The notes under the pieces were generated by a model. It saw nothing but the letters and a program-made list of their open reading frames with translations. It searched no databases and was not told the DNA's origin. From assembly GCA_013076295.1 (NCBI GenBank), contig RQOL01000139.1, positions 1,364,001-1,428,000 on the forward strand: a DNA stretch of 64,000 nt, in the 5' to 3' direction. Shown piece by piece: positions 47,492 through 59,846 of this stretch (positions within the stretch are counted from its first letter, which is position 1; every line of letters begins with the position of its first letter). The translations under genes were made by a program, and so were the position numbers. This DNA comes from Sanderia malayensis (taxonomy: Eukaryota; Cnidaria; Scyphozoa; Semaeostomeae; Pelagiidae).

Positions 47492-49025
47492 TTACACAGC
47501 TACTGTTTTGTAAATAGACATCTATTCACCGTATCAGATTCAAAAGCCCCAGTGTTAACATGCTCATGTGATGAGAGCAGGAATGACTTTTTGAAAAACA
47601 TAGCTTTTCACTATGTTGGTGAACCAGATGGTAAATTCTCCTTGTTTTTATAGTATTTTGTACACTGTATCAATGTCATAAAGTTATTTTATTAAATTAT
47701 TTTATTTTTTCCAGCGTTTAAACAGTTGATTAAAAGTCAGTTTCCTAACTGCCTGCACCTGAAAGTGGCATCAGAACTTATTCCAACCATTGACAAAGTT
47801 AATAATATTGATCCATTTCAGATAAAATCATGTAAGTTGGTCTATTCTGGAGTTGAGATGTTTCTAATCAGTGTAATATTATGATAACAACTAATTTGTT
47901 TCCTTTTCCATTTAGTCTTGTAGAAGATGATCATGAGTATGCTAAGGTGATATATAGTACTATTTTACTTTATTTAGTAGTCTAAGTACAATAATTAGCC
48001 ATTTATTACTTGCAGCACTTGACTATTACTTGAAATAACTATGATTTTGCAGGTTTTTACAGAATTTAAAGAGCCTCAGAGAATGTGATCTTGGTACAGC
48101 CAATTGATGGTAATGTTGCAGTCATTGGGATAGACAGGAGGGGCTTTGTTTGTCATACATGTACATATGGATGTCACTCTTGCAACCACATTTTGTCTCT
48201 GAAAGAGGCAATTGATAGCGACAATGATAGTCTGCCAGATTTTGTTGTCGATATGATTGCTACACATAATGCCTTGAAAGAGTCAAGCATAAGGAGTGTG
48301 TTTGTGAAACCTGTATCATATGAGCTCTTTAAATGGGAGACCACCCTACAACAACGCAGAATATATTGTCTATACAAAGAGCTCAGTTTTAGTTTTTTAT
48401 CTGATGGAACACAGCGCCTCTGTGGAGGTCCAATGTCAAGCGTAGTTGGTGAAGATGGATTGAAGCCTTTTCTTATTGGCAGATTCAGTAAGTGTAACAG
48501 GTATAGAGATGTGAATTCAATTATGTTGCAAAGCTACTTGGTGTACTAATGTTTTTGCTACACTGATCTGGATACAGTTAATATATGAATAGCTGTTCAT
48601 TGCTAATTTTGAAAGCTTTCATTGCAGTTTTTGTACGTGCTTGTGAAGAATGCAAATTTTTGATATATTACTGTGGCTCTGCAAATGGGATGCTTCACAT
48701 GAAAGGATTTTTGGTTGGGCATGATGTTCTTCGTGATTATCTTCATCTTTTTTTAACTGGCAACAGGTATGAATTTAATAAATTAAATAAGTTATTGGCT
48801 CTTCAATAAAAGTTTCTAATTCTGTTGTGCTTTAGTTGTAATTTGGTGGGATATTATGAAAAGTGGAAGCTTAATCTCCAAGAGCTTAGATCACTCGTCA
48901 CAAAATTTTCTGCAAGGGAAGTACTAGACAGTGCCACCAAACGAAAATTAATGGAACTTTTACAGGCAGAATCGCTGCATTTTTATAATTTCTTTATGTG
49001 GTGTGATCGTGTGTTTCGAAGCTGT
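47492..49025 (+). pseudogene. 5' half of the split P-like gene, multi-exon
   Basis: Exons supported by GT-AG sites and open frame: 47492-47630 (VSDSKAPVLTCSCDES, HYVGEPD), 47716-47831 (LIKSQFPNCLHLKVASEL), about 47916-47946, 48053-48487 (IGIDRRGFVCHTCTYGCHSC, LKEAIDSDNDSLPDFVVDMI, KPFLIGRF), 48628-48767 (CEECKFLIYYCGSANGMLH, DYLHLFLTG) and 48836-49025 (VGYYEKWKLNLQELRSLV, FMWCDRVF). The Cys/His cluster CHTCTYGCHSCNH suggests a zinc-binding module. The general order recalls CxC/KDZ-like proteins, but I cannot assign the family. A frame slip occurs near 48090. The last exon runs into the pogo terminus at TA 49025-49026. Its continuation is the P-like core at 39760-37591 on the other strand. Confidence 0.6.
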
Positions 49026-49026
49026 A

Positions 49027-49669
49027 CAGTAAAACCCCGCAAACAAGAACATAGGAAAATAAGAACCTACAGACTGATTTTGTGGAAAAAGACACCCAAA
49101 GATAAGAACCCAAAACAGACTGATTTTTTTTCAATGTTCTTATCAGATGGTACATGTATGAAAATATGAAAGTCTCAAAGTCAGAATGTATAGTTTTCAA
49201 GTCCTTATGGTTTAACTGGTTGATCTTCTGAACCATCAATGGTCATTAGGCATCCAGTTCTCTCCAATGATTTCTTGAATATATTTTCATACTTTTGAAG
49301 TTCTTCCCGAGCATCTCCTGCCCATTTTGTCATGAGTATGCGTTTTTGCCTTGCACTTATCTTGTCATGCCATTTTTCTATGTTTTCTTCATCATTAAGC
49401 CATTTATCCATTTCTGCTTCTATTTTCTTCTTAAACATCCTTCCTATACCTGCATCTATTGGTTGAACCTAGTCGGCTGTGAATCAGGAAGCATATAAAC
49501 AATTGCGTTACATTTCTCTCTGCAAATTTCATGGAACACCCTTTCTGTTTGAAATGAGACATTGTCTGCAAATAACACATTCTCATTTTCTTATCTTCTA
49601 TTCCTGGTATCAGTGTTTTCTTTGTCCATTCTCTATTTGTTTTACAATCCATCCATGTATTTTGCTGGA
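49027..49669 (-). mobile_element. pogo/Tigger-type transposon, 3' half (inverted)
   Basis: On the minus strand it begins TCCAGCAAAATACATGG and reads QQNTWMDCKTNREWTKKTL, then the second Asp region (LFADNVSFQTERVFHEICR), the third acidic step near LPDSQPTRFNQ, and the C-terminal tail (MFKKKIEAEMDKWL, LMTKWAGDAREEL). It ends with the same CAGTAAAACCCCGCAAAC terminus seen at 39762, next to TA (49025-49026). It carries two or three frame slips and stops. It is the exact complement of the 5' half at 39762-41994: together they would make a ~2.88 kb element. Confidence 0.85.
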
Positions 49670-49672
49670 AGT

Positions 49673-50365
49673 CTAATATATATATTCTGCAGAGTCACGT
49701 GATGACGCACTTTCCTCTCGCCAAAAACAATAGATTCGACCCGAAACAATAGGTCGAATGCCCCAAAACAATGAGCCGAAACGGCGAACCGTGTGATCAC
49801 AAAGGCTTTTTTGTATGTGGGTATATGGCAATGAAATTCACACTGAGTGTTTAGTTTATTAGTTTAACCAGAGTGATGGATTTTGTTTTTCGATTTTCTC
49901 CCAATTATTGAATTATTCCATAATTATTCTGCTAATTGTGCTATCACGAAAAAATTACGGTTTACGGTGGCGAAACTTCAAATTCGCGTCCCGAACTCCA
50001 TTTTCGAGCACAGTATTCGCTGTTCATGTGACCTGTTTCGCCTTTTGCTGTAATTTGATTGGCTCTTTCGCGACTTCACGTGAACAGTCACACGTTTTTC
50101 GTTATCATGCCAATTTGCATACCCATCAATGTTTCTTGATAATAGATGGACAGGCGAGCGCAGCGAGCTAACCCATTGTAAGTGGGGTTGAAAGGGGCAT
50201 GAGCAATTCGCTGTTTTCTTAGTTACAGTTTCATATAATTTTTATTACAGATTGAGTTTATTACAATTTTGAAGGCAACTTTTTTTTTCAAACTTCACAC
50301 TGAAGCTATCAACTTTCAGAAGCGGCTTTCAGGGGGCGGCAGGGCGGGCGCTGGGTGGCCGCTTG
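49673..50365 (-). mobile_element. Dispersed copy of the ~2.1 kb array monomer (copy 2, inverted, partial)
   Basis: On the minus strand it reads from the gap at 50365 (AAAGCCGCTTCTGAAAG, CTTCAGTGTGAAG) through AACGCGTCA-like, GGCGAAAC and CCCGAAACAATAG blocks to ...TATATATTAG, ending one base before ACT at 49672-49670. It corresponds to two monomer parts (like 1560-1690 and 450-910 of array unit 1) with a deletion between them. Its 5' end is lost in the assembly gap. Confidence 0.8.
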
Positions 50366-50465
50366 NNNNNNNNNNNNNNNNNNNNNNNNNNNNNNNNNNN
50401 NNNNNNNNNNNNNNNNNNNNNNNNNNNNNNNNNNNNNNNNNNNNNNNNNNNNNNNNNNNNNNNNN
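50366..50465. other. Assembly gap of exactly 100 N
   Basis: A run of 100 N, the usual placeholder for a gap of unknown size. It separates inverted repeat copy 2 from the minisatellite. Confidence 0.99.
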
Positions 50466-53400
50466 CTGGAGAAGAGTTTGCTGCTGAACATTGTCTTTTA
50501 TCTTTGGTCTTTATTAACTGGAGAAGAGTTGCTGCTGAACATTGTCTTTTATCATCATTGCGTCTTTATTAACTGGAGAAGAGTTGCTGCTGAACATTGT
50601 CTTTTATCATTTTTGGGTCTTTATTAACTGGAGAAGAGTTGCTGCTGAACATTGTCTTTTATCATCATTGCGTCTTTATTAACTGGAGAAGAGTTGCTGC
50701 TGAACATTGTCTTTATCATCATTGGTCTTTATTAACTGGAGAAGAGTTGCTGCTGAACATTGTCTTTTATCATCATTGGTCTTTATTAACTGGAGAAGAG
50801 TTGCTGCTGAACATTGTCTTTTATCATCATTGGTCTTTATTAACTGGAGAAGAGTTGCTGCTGAACATTGTCTTTTATCATCATTGCGTCTTTATTAACT
50901 GGAGAAGAGTTGCTGCTGAACATTGTCTTTTATCATCATTGCGTCTTTATTAACTGGAGAAGAGTTGCTGCTGAACATTGTCTTTTATCATCATTGCGTC
51001 TTTATTAACTGGAGAAGAGTTGCTGCTGAACATTGTCTTTTATCATCATTGCGTCTTTATTAACTGGAGAAGAGTTGCTGCTGAACATTGTCTTTTATCA
51101 TCATTGCGTCTTTATTAACTGGAGAAGAGTTGCTGCTGAACATTGTCTTTTATCATCATTTCGTCTTTATTAACTGGAGAAGAGTTGCTGCTGAACATTG
51201 TCTTTTATCATCATTGCGTCTTTATTAACTGGAGAAGAGTTGCTGCTGAACATTGTCTTTTATCATCATTGGTCTTTATTAACTGGAGAAGAGTTGCTGC
51301 TGAACATTGTCTTTTATCATCATTGCGTCTTTATTAACTGGAGAAGAGTTGCTGCTGAACATTGTCTTTTATCATCATTGCGTCTTTATTAACTGGAGAA
51401 GAGTTGCTGCTGAACATTGTCTTTTATCATCATTGCGTCTTTATTAACTGGAGAAGAGTTGCTGCTGAACATTGTCTTTTATCATCATTGCGTCTTTATT
51501 AACTGGAGAAGAGTTGCTGCTGAACATTGTCTTTTATCATCATTGCGTCTTTATTAACTGGAGAAGAGTTGCTGCTGAACATTTTTTTTATCATCATTGC
51601 GTCTAACTGGAGAAGAGTTGCTGCTGAACATTTTCTTTTATCATCATTGCGTCTTTATTAACTGGAGAGGAGTTGCTGCTGAACATTGTCTTTTATCATC
51701 ATTGCGTCTTTATTAACTGGAGAAGAGTTGCTGCTGAACATTGTCTTTTATCATCATTGGGTCTTTATTAACTGGAGAAGAGTTGCTGCTGAACATTGTC
51801 TTTTATCATCATTGCGTCTTTATTAACTGGAGAAGAGTTGCTGCTGAACATTGTCTTTTATCATCATTGCGTCTTTATTAACTGGAGAAGAGTTGCTGCT
51901 GAACATTGTCTTTTATCATCATTGCGTCTTTATTAACTGGAGAAGAGTTGCTGCTGAACATTGTCTTTTATCATCATTGCGTCTTTATTAACTGGAGAAG
52001 AGTTGCTGCTGAACATTGTCTTTTATCATCATTGCGTCTTTATTAACTGGAGAAGAGTTGCTGCTGAACATTGTCTTTTATCATCATTGCGTCTTTATTA
52101 ACTGGAGAAGAGTTGCTGCTGAACATTGTCTTTTATCATCATTGCGTCTTTATTAACTGGAGAAGAGTTGCTGCTGAACATTGTCTTTTATCATCATTGC
52201 GTCTTTATTAACTGGAGAAGAGTTGCTGCTGAACATTGTCTTTTATCATCATTGCGTCTTTATTAACTGGAGAAGAGTTGCTGCTGAACATTGTCTTTTA
52301 TCATCATTGGTCTTTATTAACTGGAGAAGAGTTGCTGCTGAACATTGTCTTTTATCATCATTGGTCTTTATTAACTGGAGAAGAGTTGCTGCTGAACATT
52401 GTCTTTTATCATCATTGTCTTTATTAACTGGAGAAGAGTTGCTGCTGAACATTGTTTTATCATCATTGCGTCTTTATTAACTGGAGAAGAGTTGCTGCTG
52501 AACATTGTCTTTTATCATCATTGCGTCTTTATTAACTGGAGAAGAGTTGCTGCTGAACATTGTCTTTTATCATCATTGGTCTTTATTAACTGGAGAAGAG
52601 TTGCTGCTGAACATTGTCTTTTATCATCATTGGTCTTTATTAACTGGAGAAGAGTTGCTGCTGAACATTGTCTTTTATCATCATTGCGTCTTTATTAACT
52701 GGAGAAGAGTTGCTGCTGAACATTGTCTTTTATCATCATTGTCTTTATTAACTGGAGAAGAGTTGCTGCTGAACATTGTCTTTTATCATCATTGCGTCTT
52801 TATTAACTGGAGAAGAGTTGCTGCTGAACATTGTCTTTTATCATCATTGCGTCTTTATTAACTGGAGAAGAGTTGCTGCTGAACATTGTCTTTTATCATC
52901 ATTGCGTCTTTATTAACTGGAGAAGAGTTGCTGCTGAACATTGTCTTTTATCATCATTGCGTCTTTATTAACTGGAGAAGAGTTGCTGCTGAACATTGTC
53001 TTTTATCATCATTGTCTTTATTAACTGGAGAAGAGTTGCTGCTGAACATTGTCTTTTATCATCATTGGTCTTTATTAACTGGAGAAGAGTTGCTGCTGAA
53101 CATTGTCTTTTATCATCATTGGTCTTTATTAACTGGAGAAGAGTTGCTGCTGAACATTGTCTTTTATCATCATTGCGTCTTTATTAACTGGAGAAGAGTT
53201 GCTGCTGAACATTGTCTTTTATCATCATTGGTCTTTATTAACTGGAGAAGAGTTGCTGCTGAACATTGTCTTTTATCATCATTGGTCTTTATTAACTGGA
53301 GAAGAGTTGCTGCTGAACATTGTCTTTTATCATCATTGCTTTATTAACTGGAGAAGAGTTGCTGCTGAACATTGTCTTTTATCATCATTGCGTCTTTATT

Positions 53401-55226
53401 AACTGGAGAAGAGGCTGCTGAACATTGTCTTTTATCATCATTGCGTCTTTATTAACTGGAGAAGAGTTGCTGCTGAACATTGTCTTTTATCATCATTGCG
53501 TCTTTATTAACTGGAGAAGAGTTGCTGCTGAACATTGTCTTTTATCATCATTGCGTCTTTATTAACTGGAGAAGAGTTGCTGCTGAACATTGTCTTTTAT
53601 CATCATTGCGTCTTTATTAACTGGAGAAGAGTTGCTGCTGAACATTGTCTTTTATCATCATTGCTCTATCTATTAACTGGAGACGAGTTGCTGCTAAACA
53701 TTGTCTTTTATCATTATTGCGTCTTTATTAACTGGAGAAGAGTTGCTGCTGAACATTGTCTTTTATCATCATTGGTCTTTATTAACTGGAGAAGAGTTGC
53801 TGCTGAACATTGTCTTTTATCATCATTGGTCTTTATTAACTGGAGAAGAGTTGCTGCTGAACATTGTCTTTTATCATCATTGTCTTTATTAACTGGAGAA
53901 GAGTTGCTGCTGAACATTGTCTTTTATCATCATTGCGTCTTTATTAACTGGAGAAGAGTTGCTGCTGAACATTGTCTTTTATCATCATTGCGTCTTTATT
54001 AACTGGAGAAGAGTTGCTGCTGAACATTGTCTTTTATCATCATTGCGTCTTTATTAACTGGAGAAGAGTTGCTGCTGAACATTGTCTTTATCATCATTGT
54101 CTTTATTAACTGGAGAAGAGTTGCTGCTGAACATTGTCTTTTATCATCATTGCGTCTTTATTAACTGGAGAAGAGTTGCTGCTGAACATTGTCTTTTATC
54201 ATCATTGCGTCTTTATTAACTGGAGAAGAGTTGCTGCTGAACATTGTCTTTTATCATCATTGTCTTTATTAACTGGAGAAGAGTTGCTGCTGAACATTGT
54301 CTTTTATCATCATTGCGTCTTTATTAACTGGAGAAGAGTTGCTGCTGAACATTGTCTTTTATCATCATTGCCTCTTTATTAACTGGAGAAGAGTTGCTGC
54401 TGAACATTGTCTTTTATCATCATTGTCTTTATTAACTGGAGAAGAGTTGCTGCTGAACATTGTCTTTTATCATCATTGCGTCTTTATTAACTGGAGAAGA
54501 GTTGCTGCTGAACATTGTCTTTTATCATCATTGGTCTTTATTAACTGGAGAAGAGTTGCTGCTGAACATTGTCTTTTATCATCATTGGTCTTTATTAACT
54601 GGAGAAGAGTTGCTGCTGAACATTGTCTTTTATCATCATTGGTCTTTATTAACTGGAGAAGAGTTGCTGCTGAACATTGTCTTTTATCATCATTGTCTTT
54701 ATTAACTGGAGAAGAGTTGCTGCTGAACATTGTCTTTTATCATCATTGCGTCTTTATTAACTGGAGAAGAGTTGCTGCTGAACATTGTCTTTTATCATCA
54801 TTGCGTCTTTATTAACTGGAGAAGAGTTGCTGCTGAACATTGTCTTTTATCATCATTGCGTCTTTATTAACTGGAGAAGAGTTGCTGCTGAACATTGTCT
54901 TTTATCATCATTGGTCTTTATTAACTGGAGAAGAGTTGCTGCTGAACATTGTCTTTTATCATCATTGGTCTTTATTAACTGGAGAAGAGTTGCTGCTGAA
55001 CATTGTCTTTTATCATCATTGCCTCTTTATTAACTGGAGAAGGGTTGCTGCTGAAAATGGTCTTTTATCATCATTGGGTCTTTATTAACTGGAGAAGAGT
55101 TCCTGCTGAACATTGTTTTTTATCGTCATTGGGTCTTTATTAACTGGAGAGGAGTTGCTGCTGAACATTGTCCTTTATCATCATTGGGTCTTTATTAACT
55201 GGAGAGGAGTTGCTGCTGAACATTGT
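50466..55226 (+). repeat. 55 bp minisatellite, left block (~87 copies)
   Basis: The consensus unit is GCGTCTTTATTAACTGGAGA + AGAGTTGCTGCTGAACATTG + TCTTTTATCATCATT. Length variants of 54 (TTGGTC) and 53 (TTGTC) bases arise at one spot, the GCG/GGG position. Copies are almost identical in this block, with slightly more change near 51580-51610 and 53640-53720 and in the last four copies. Long open frames on both strands result from the period of 55 (one base over a multiple of three) and are not genes. Confidence 0.98.
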
Positions 55227-55395
55227 GGTCCTGGTATTCATTATGCATCAATCCTGGTATTCCCTCTGCCTTGGGTGTGTGAAGATTTGGCCTCATGATG
55301 TGATGCAGATTTAGCAGCCAGGAAAGTAGTCAGTTAATTATTTCTCTCAGTTCTTTCAGTAGTTCCTAATGATTAATAAATAAGCAAAGCTTATA

Positions 55396-56377
55396 ATGAG
55401 CACGAAGACACGTAACCGATCTAAAATAGACTCTGAGACATCAGTAAAGTCAAACAATGTCAACGACCGAACTTCTCAAGATGGGCCTAAAGGGCCTAGG
55501 CCTACTTCAACTGTAACCTCGCCGGCTCCACCTATTATGGACAGCAATCTAAATGAAAATGACTCTCAACCACCAGCCTGGGTTGCTTTATTCAGAGTTC
55601 AGTTAGCAGAAGATATTGAAAGAAAGTTTAATACAAAATTGGATGCTCTTCAACATGACCTGGGCATTCGGCTAACAAATCTTGAAAAGCAAGTTGATGA
55701 AATTGCTGTAAAACAGGGTCACTCTCAACAGAACATAAAGATACTCAATGTTTGGTACAGTCCAATGAGAATAAACTGATTACTGCCAGTGCAGAAATTG
55801 AAAAGCTCAATGGAAGAATTAACACTTTATCAAATGAACTGGAGGACGTCCGTAACAGACAAATGCGCAAAACACTAGTATTCTACGGATTTCCTAGGCC
55901 TAATCAAGAAAATGGTCGGTTCGAAAGAGAGACCTGGAATGACTGTAAGTCAACACTTGAAAATTATCTAGAAAGCTGTGGCCTTGGGCTATTGAAAGTC
56001 GACAGGGCCCATCGTGCAAGTGCAAGAAACAGCGTTAACTCAAGATCACCCATATTTGCTGAGTTTTTATCATGGCAAGATGCCAACCATGTTTTGAGGA
56101 ACCTAAACAAGTTTACAAAATTTGCAGATTCTTTGGGTAATGAATCAAAAATTAAGTCGAGCAGCTATATTCTGGGGCAACCCTTGACCTTCGTAAAAAG
56201 ATGTTGAAAATCCGAAGATACTTTTTGCTAATGAATACAGGATGGAAAATAAAAATGACTTACCCAGCAGTGTTGCATATTAACTCTGGGAATGGGAGGG
56301 ATAAAGTCTACAAGTACTCAGAGGATGATCTTAGAAGAGCTGAGGAATATTTCAAAATGCTAAATGAACAAAAATAA
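55396..56377 (+). pseudogene. LINE ORF1 (coiled coil + RRM-like RNA-binding protein)
   Basis: ATG 55396. An N-terminal Ser/Thr/Pro-rich segment, then a long heptad region (about residues 75-160: LTNLEKQVDEIAVKQ, IEKLNGRINTLSNELEDV), then the RRM-like core of L1-type ORF1 proteins (RKTLVFYGFP, ENYLESCGL, VDRAHRAS, SPIFAEF) and the C-terminal basic domain ending KMLNEQK. Frame slips near 55750 and 56185 break an otherwise open frame. ORF1p trimers coat LINE RNA and act as chaperones. Confidence 0.82.
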
Positions 56378-59300
56378 CTTTCCTATTTTGCTGCATAGCT
56401 GCTTTCCACTAGTTGTTGTTCTTTTTTATTTTTTACTTGTTAAGGTAAGCCACTTTTTTGGATTTTTTCTTTTTTGCATGAACCAGATTATCCAGCCTCA
56501 CAATAACAATACCTTGAAAATAATTGAAAAGTTAAGGCAAACCAACGATCAAGCCCATGCTACTGCAAATCATAGTAATATATGTTTCATCTGTAGTATA
56601 AGAGTAAAATCAAATCAAAAATTTTTAACTTGTTCTCAGTGCAACCACAAGATTCATATAAAATGTAATGATATTTCACTCAATGAGTACGCAACAATTT
56701 GTTCTGAGCCATTTGTCCATGACTGGATTTGTCTCTTTTGTACCATTATAAATAATTCAAAAATCTTTCCATTTACCCTGGAGCCTGATGAGTCTCTATC
56801 TGCCCTGAGCAATATCAATCTCCCTTCTCTTCCTGATCTCTTGCCACCTTTTGATATCACATCGCAGTTAACTAATCTACCAAATCTGTCTGATTATGAT
56901 TTAGATGAAAATTTAGACTTCAATATAAATTCTCAATATTGTACAATAGAAGAGCTTGCTTCCTTGCAAGTTTCTTGCAAAGATTTTTCAGTTTTCCACA
57001 TGAATATTCGTAGCCTTTCACTCCATCATGATAATTTTCATTCTCTCTTGTCAAACCTGAGTGTTGACTTTCAAGTGATAGGCTTGTCTGAAATAAGAGT
57101 TTCCAACAATTCTCCATTCACAACCAATGTAAATCTTCCTGGCTACAACTTCCATCACACTGCTTCAAATAGTGCTGCTGGTGGAGTTGGTATCTATGTT
57201 AAATCAGATCTAAAATCTAGTTTAAGGAATGACATTTCATTTGGTAATGATGACTTTGAAACAGTTGGATTGAAATAGAAAATTCAAAGGCTAAAAATGT
57301 TCTATGTTGTTGTGCCTATCGTCATCCAAGCACTGATATATCAGCCTTTAGTGACCATCTGCAGGAAAAACTTTCTTTGATTGAAGATGAAAATAAAATC
57401 ACTTTTATCATGGGAGATTTTAATATAAACTTGATGAATTATGAAAACCATATAGCAACAAATGATTTCATTAACATGATGTTTTCTCATCACCTTCAAC
57501 CTTCAGTTCTTCACCCTACTCGTGTTACCGATTCAACTTCTACACTTATTGACAATATTTTTGTAAAGAATGCTTCAGGTTCCAATATTCAGAGTGGTAA
57601 TATCCTATCTCTCATTTCAGATCATCTACCTCAATTTTGTGTTGTAAATAACTGTGCTTCTGACTACAAAATAAATTCTCAATTTGCTTATGATTATAGT
57701 AAATTTGATGCTGATAGGTTTCTTTCTGATTACGCTGAAATTGATACCTCGTTTCTTACTGATCGAAATAGTGATTTGAATGTGAAATTTGAAAATTTCC
57801 TGCACAGTCTAAACTGCCTTGTTGATACACACTGCCCCCGAAAAAACTCAATAAAAGGAAATTAAAATTAAGAAATAAGCCCTGGATTAGCAGGCGCATT
57901 TTAAAAATGATGAGTGTCAGAGATAAGTTATTTCAGCAGCTTAAAGCCGACAACTCTGTAACCACTTACAGGGCGTTTAAACTATTTCGTAATCGTATAG
58001 TTAATGAACTGAAAGAAAGTAAGAAAAATTACTATCACAAATACTTTGATGAAAACAAGAACAACATGAAGATGCTTTGGAAAGGCATAAAAATATTGTC
58101 AATCTTAAACCGAAAAACCTGGACACAATTCAACATATAACAGACATAAACGGTTCCCAAATTACGGATCCAGGTGTAATTGCAGATGAATTTAATCAAT
58201 TTTTCACAAATATTGCCAGTGAAATTACAAAAAAAATCCCCAGAACTCCCAAATCACCATTATCTTACCTACGTAACCCAAACTCGGAATCCTTTTTCAT
58301 CTCTCCATGTTCTCCTGAAGAAGTATCAACTATCATTCAGTCTCTGAAGAATGGGAAATCATATGGTCCTAATAGTATTCCAATTAAGTTGTTGAAGATC
58401 TTAGACTCTCGCATTTCAATTACTTTATCTACTTTAATCAATGAATCCTTTGTAACAGGTATTTTCCCTGACAAGCTTAAATTAGCCAAAGTAATCCAGT
58501 ATTTAAGAAAGGTCTTGTTACATTAACATCAAATTATAGACCAATTCCCTTCTTTCAATTTTCAGTAAAATATTTGAAAAAATAATGTATAAACGTATAT
58601 ATAATTTTCTTGAATCGTTTGAATTATTGTTCAATATGCAGTTTGGATTTCGAAGTAGTCATTCCACTGACCATGCACTTGTCAGTTTGACAGAGAATAT
58701 AAAGTCTTCTTTAGATAATAAAAATTATGGCTGTGGAATATTTATTGATCTCCAAAAAGCTTTTGATACGGTAAACCATGATATCCTTTTAAGTAAACTA
58801 GAACATTATGGGATCAGAGAAGTTGCTCTAAATTGGTTTAAGTCATACTTAAGTAACCGCAAACAATTTGTCTCAGTAAATGGCCAATCCTCTTCAATGT
58901 GTGACATAACTTGTGGTGTTCCTCAGGGGTCAGTTCTCGGCCCTTTATTATTTCTTATTTATATCAATGACTTACCAAACGCTTCTAAACTGTTATCTTT
59001 CTTCTTATTTGCTGATGACACCAATATTTATTTTGAGTCTGATGATCTCTCAAGACTTATCAAAACCGTTAATAAAGAACTTAATAAAGTAAAATCGTGG
59101 TTGGATTGTAACAAACTTGCACTAAATATTGACAAAACAAGCTTTGTGTTATTCCATTCACCTAAGAAGACGCTTTCCGAACCGATAAATCTCAAATTAG
59201 GTAAACGAAGTATCAAAAGGATGAAATATGTTAAATTCTTGGGTGTTCTTGTTGATGAGCATCTGTCCTGGAAATACCACATAATTGAACTTAGTAAAAA

Positions 59301-59846
59301 GCTCTCTAGAACAACTGGAATTTTTTTCAAGCTTAGGCATTACACTCCGCTGCCAACCATTGTCTGTCTGTATAATTCACTGTTTTCTTCTTTTCTAAAT
59401 TATGGTATTATTGTTTGGGGTCTTACCTATGACACTTACCTTAATCCATTATTTCTACTACAAAAGAAAATCCTTAGATGCATTAAATTTCAACCAACTA
59501 CTGCTCCATCAGCGCCTTTATTCATTCATTAAAGATATTAAAACTTGAAGATATGGTTCATTTCAATATTTTAACGTTTGTTTTCAAAGTGATTAACAAG
59601 CTCTCTCCAATATATTTTGATAACTACTTTACTCCGAACTCTTCCATGCATAGGTTCCAAACTCGTCAGGCAACCAGGGGTGATCTTTTCCTTTCCCTAA
59701 GGAGAACCAATCTTTACGGGCTCAAAACAGTTCAATATTTTGGCTCTAAATTATGGAACACTATTCCACTTTTTATACGTGTTGCTGATTCGATCCCAAT
59801 TTTTCGCTCTAAATTGAAAAAGTATTTCATAGTCTCATATATCTAA
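56364..59846 (+). pseudogene. LINE ORF2: PHD finger, APE endonuclease, reverse transcriptase
   Basis: Starts at 56364 inside the last codons of ORF1. A C4HC3 PHD finger lies near 56585-56745 (CFICSIRV, CSQCNHKIHIKC, WICLFC). The APE-type nuclease spans 56995-57640 (HMNIRSL, GLSEIRV, GVGIYVK, MGDFNIN, SDHLPQF). The reverse transcriptase spans about 58320-59100 (GKSYGPNSIPIKLL, FGFRSSHSTDHAL, IFIDLQKAFDTVNHD, GVPQGSVLGPLLFL) with catalytic FADDT near 59010. A C-terminal tail ends LKKYFIVSYI. The frame is broken near 57272, 57860, 58120, 58495, 58540 and 59525, each by a small indel. The protein would nick DNA and prime reverse transcription at the site; as assembled it is not translatable. Confidence 0.9.

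Noticed and set aside
50597..54815. Leu-rich ORFs up to 172 codons (SLLTGEELLLNIVFYHH type)
   Set aside because: The frame rotates through the 55 bp unit and all strands and frames show similar ORFs; nothing indicates a gene.
50466..55226. CRISPR-like array
   Set aside because: Units abut with no unique spacers; it is a 55 bp minisatellite in eukaryotic DNA.
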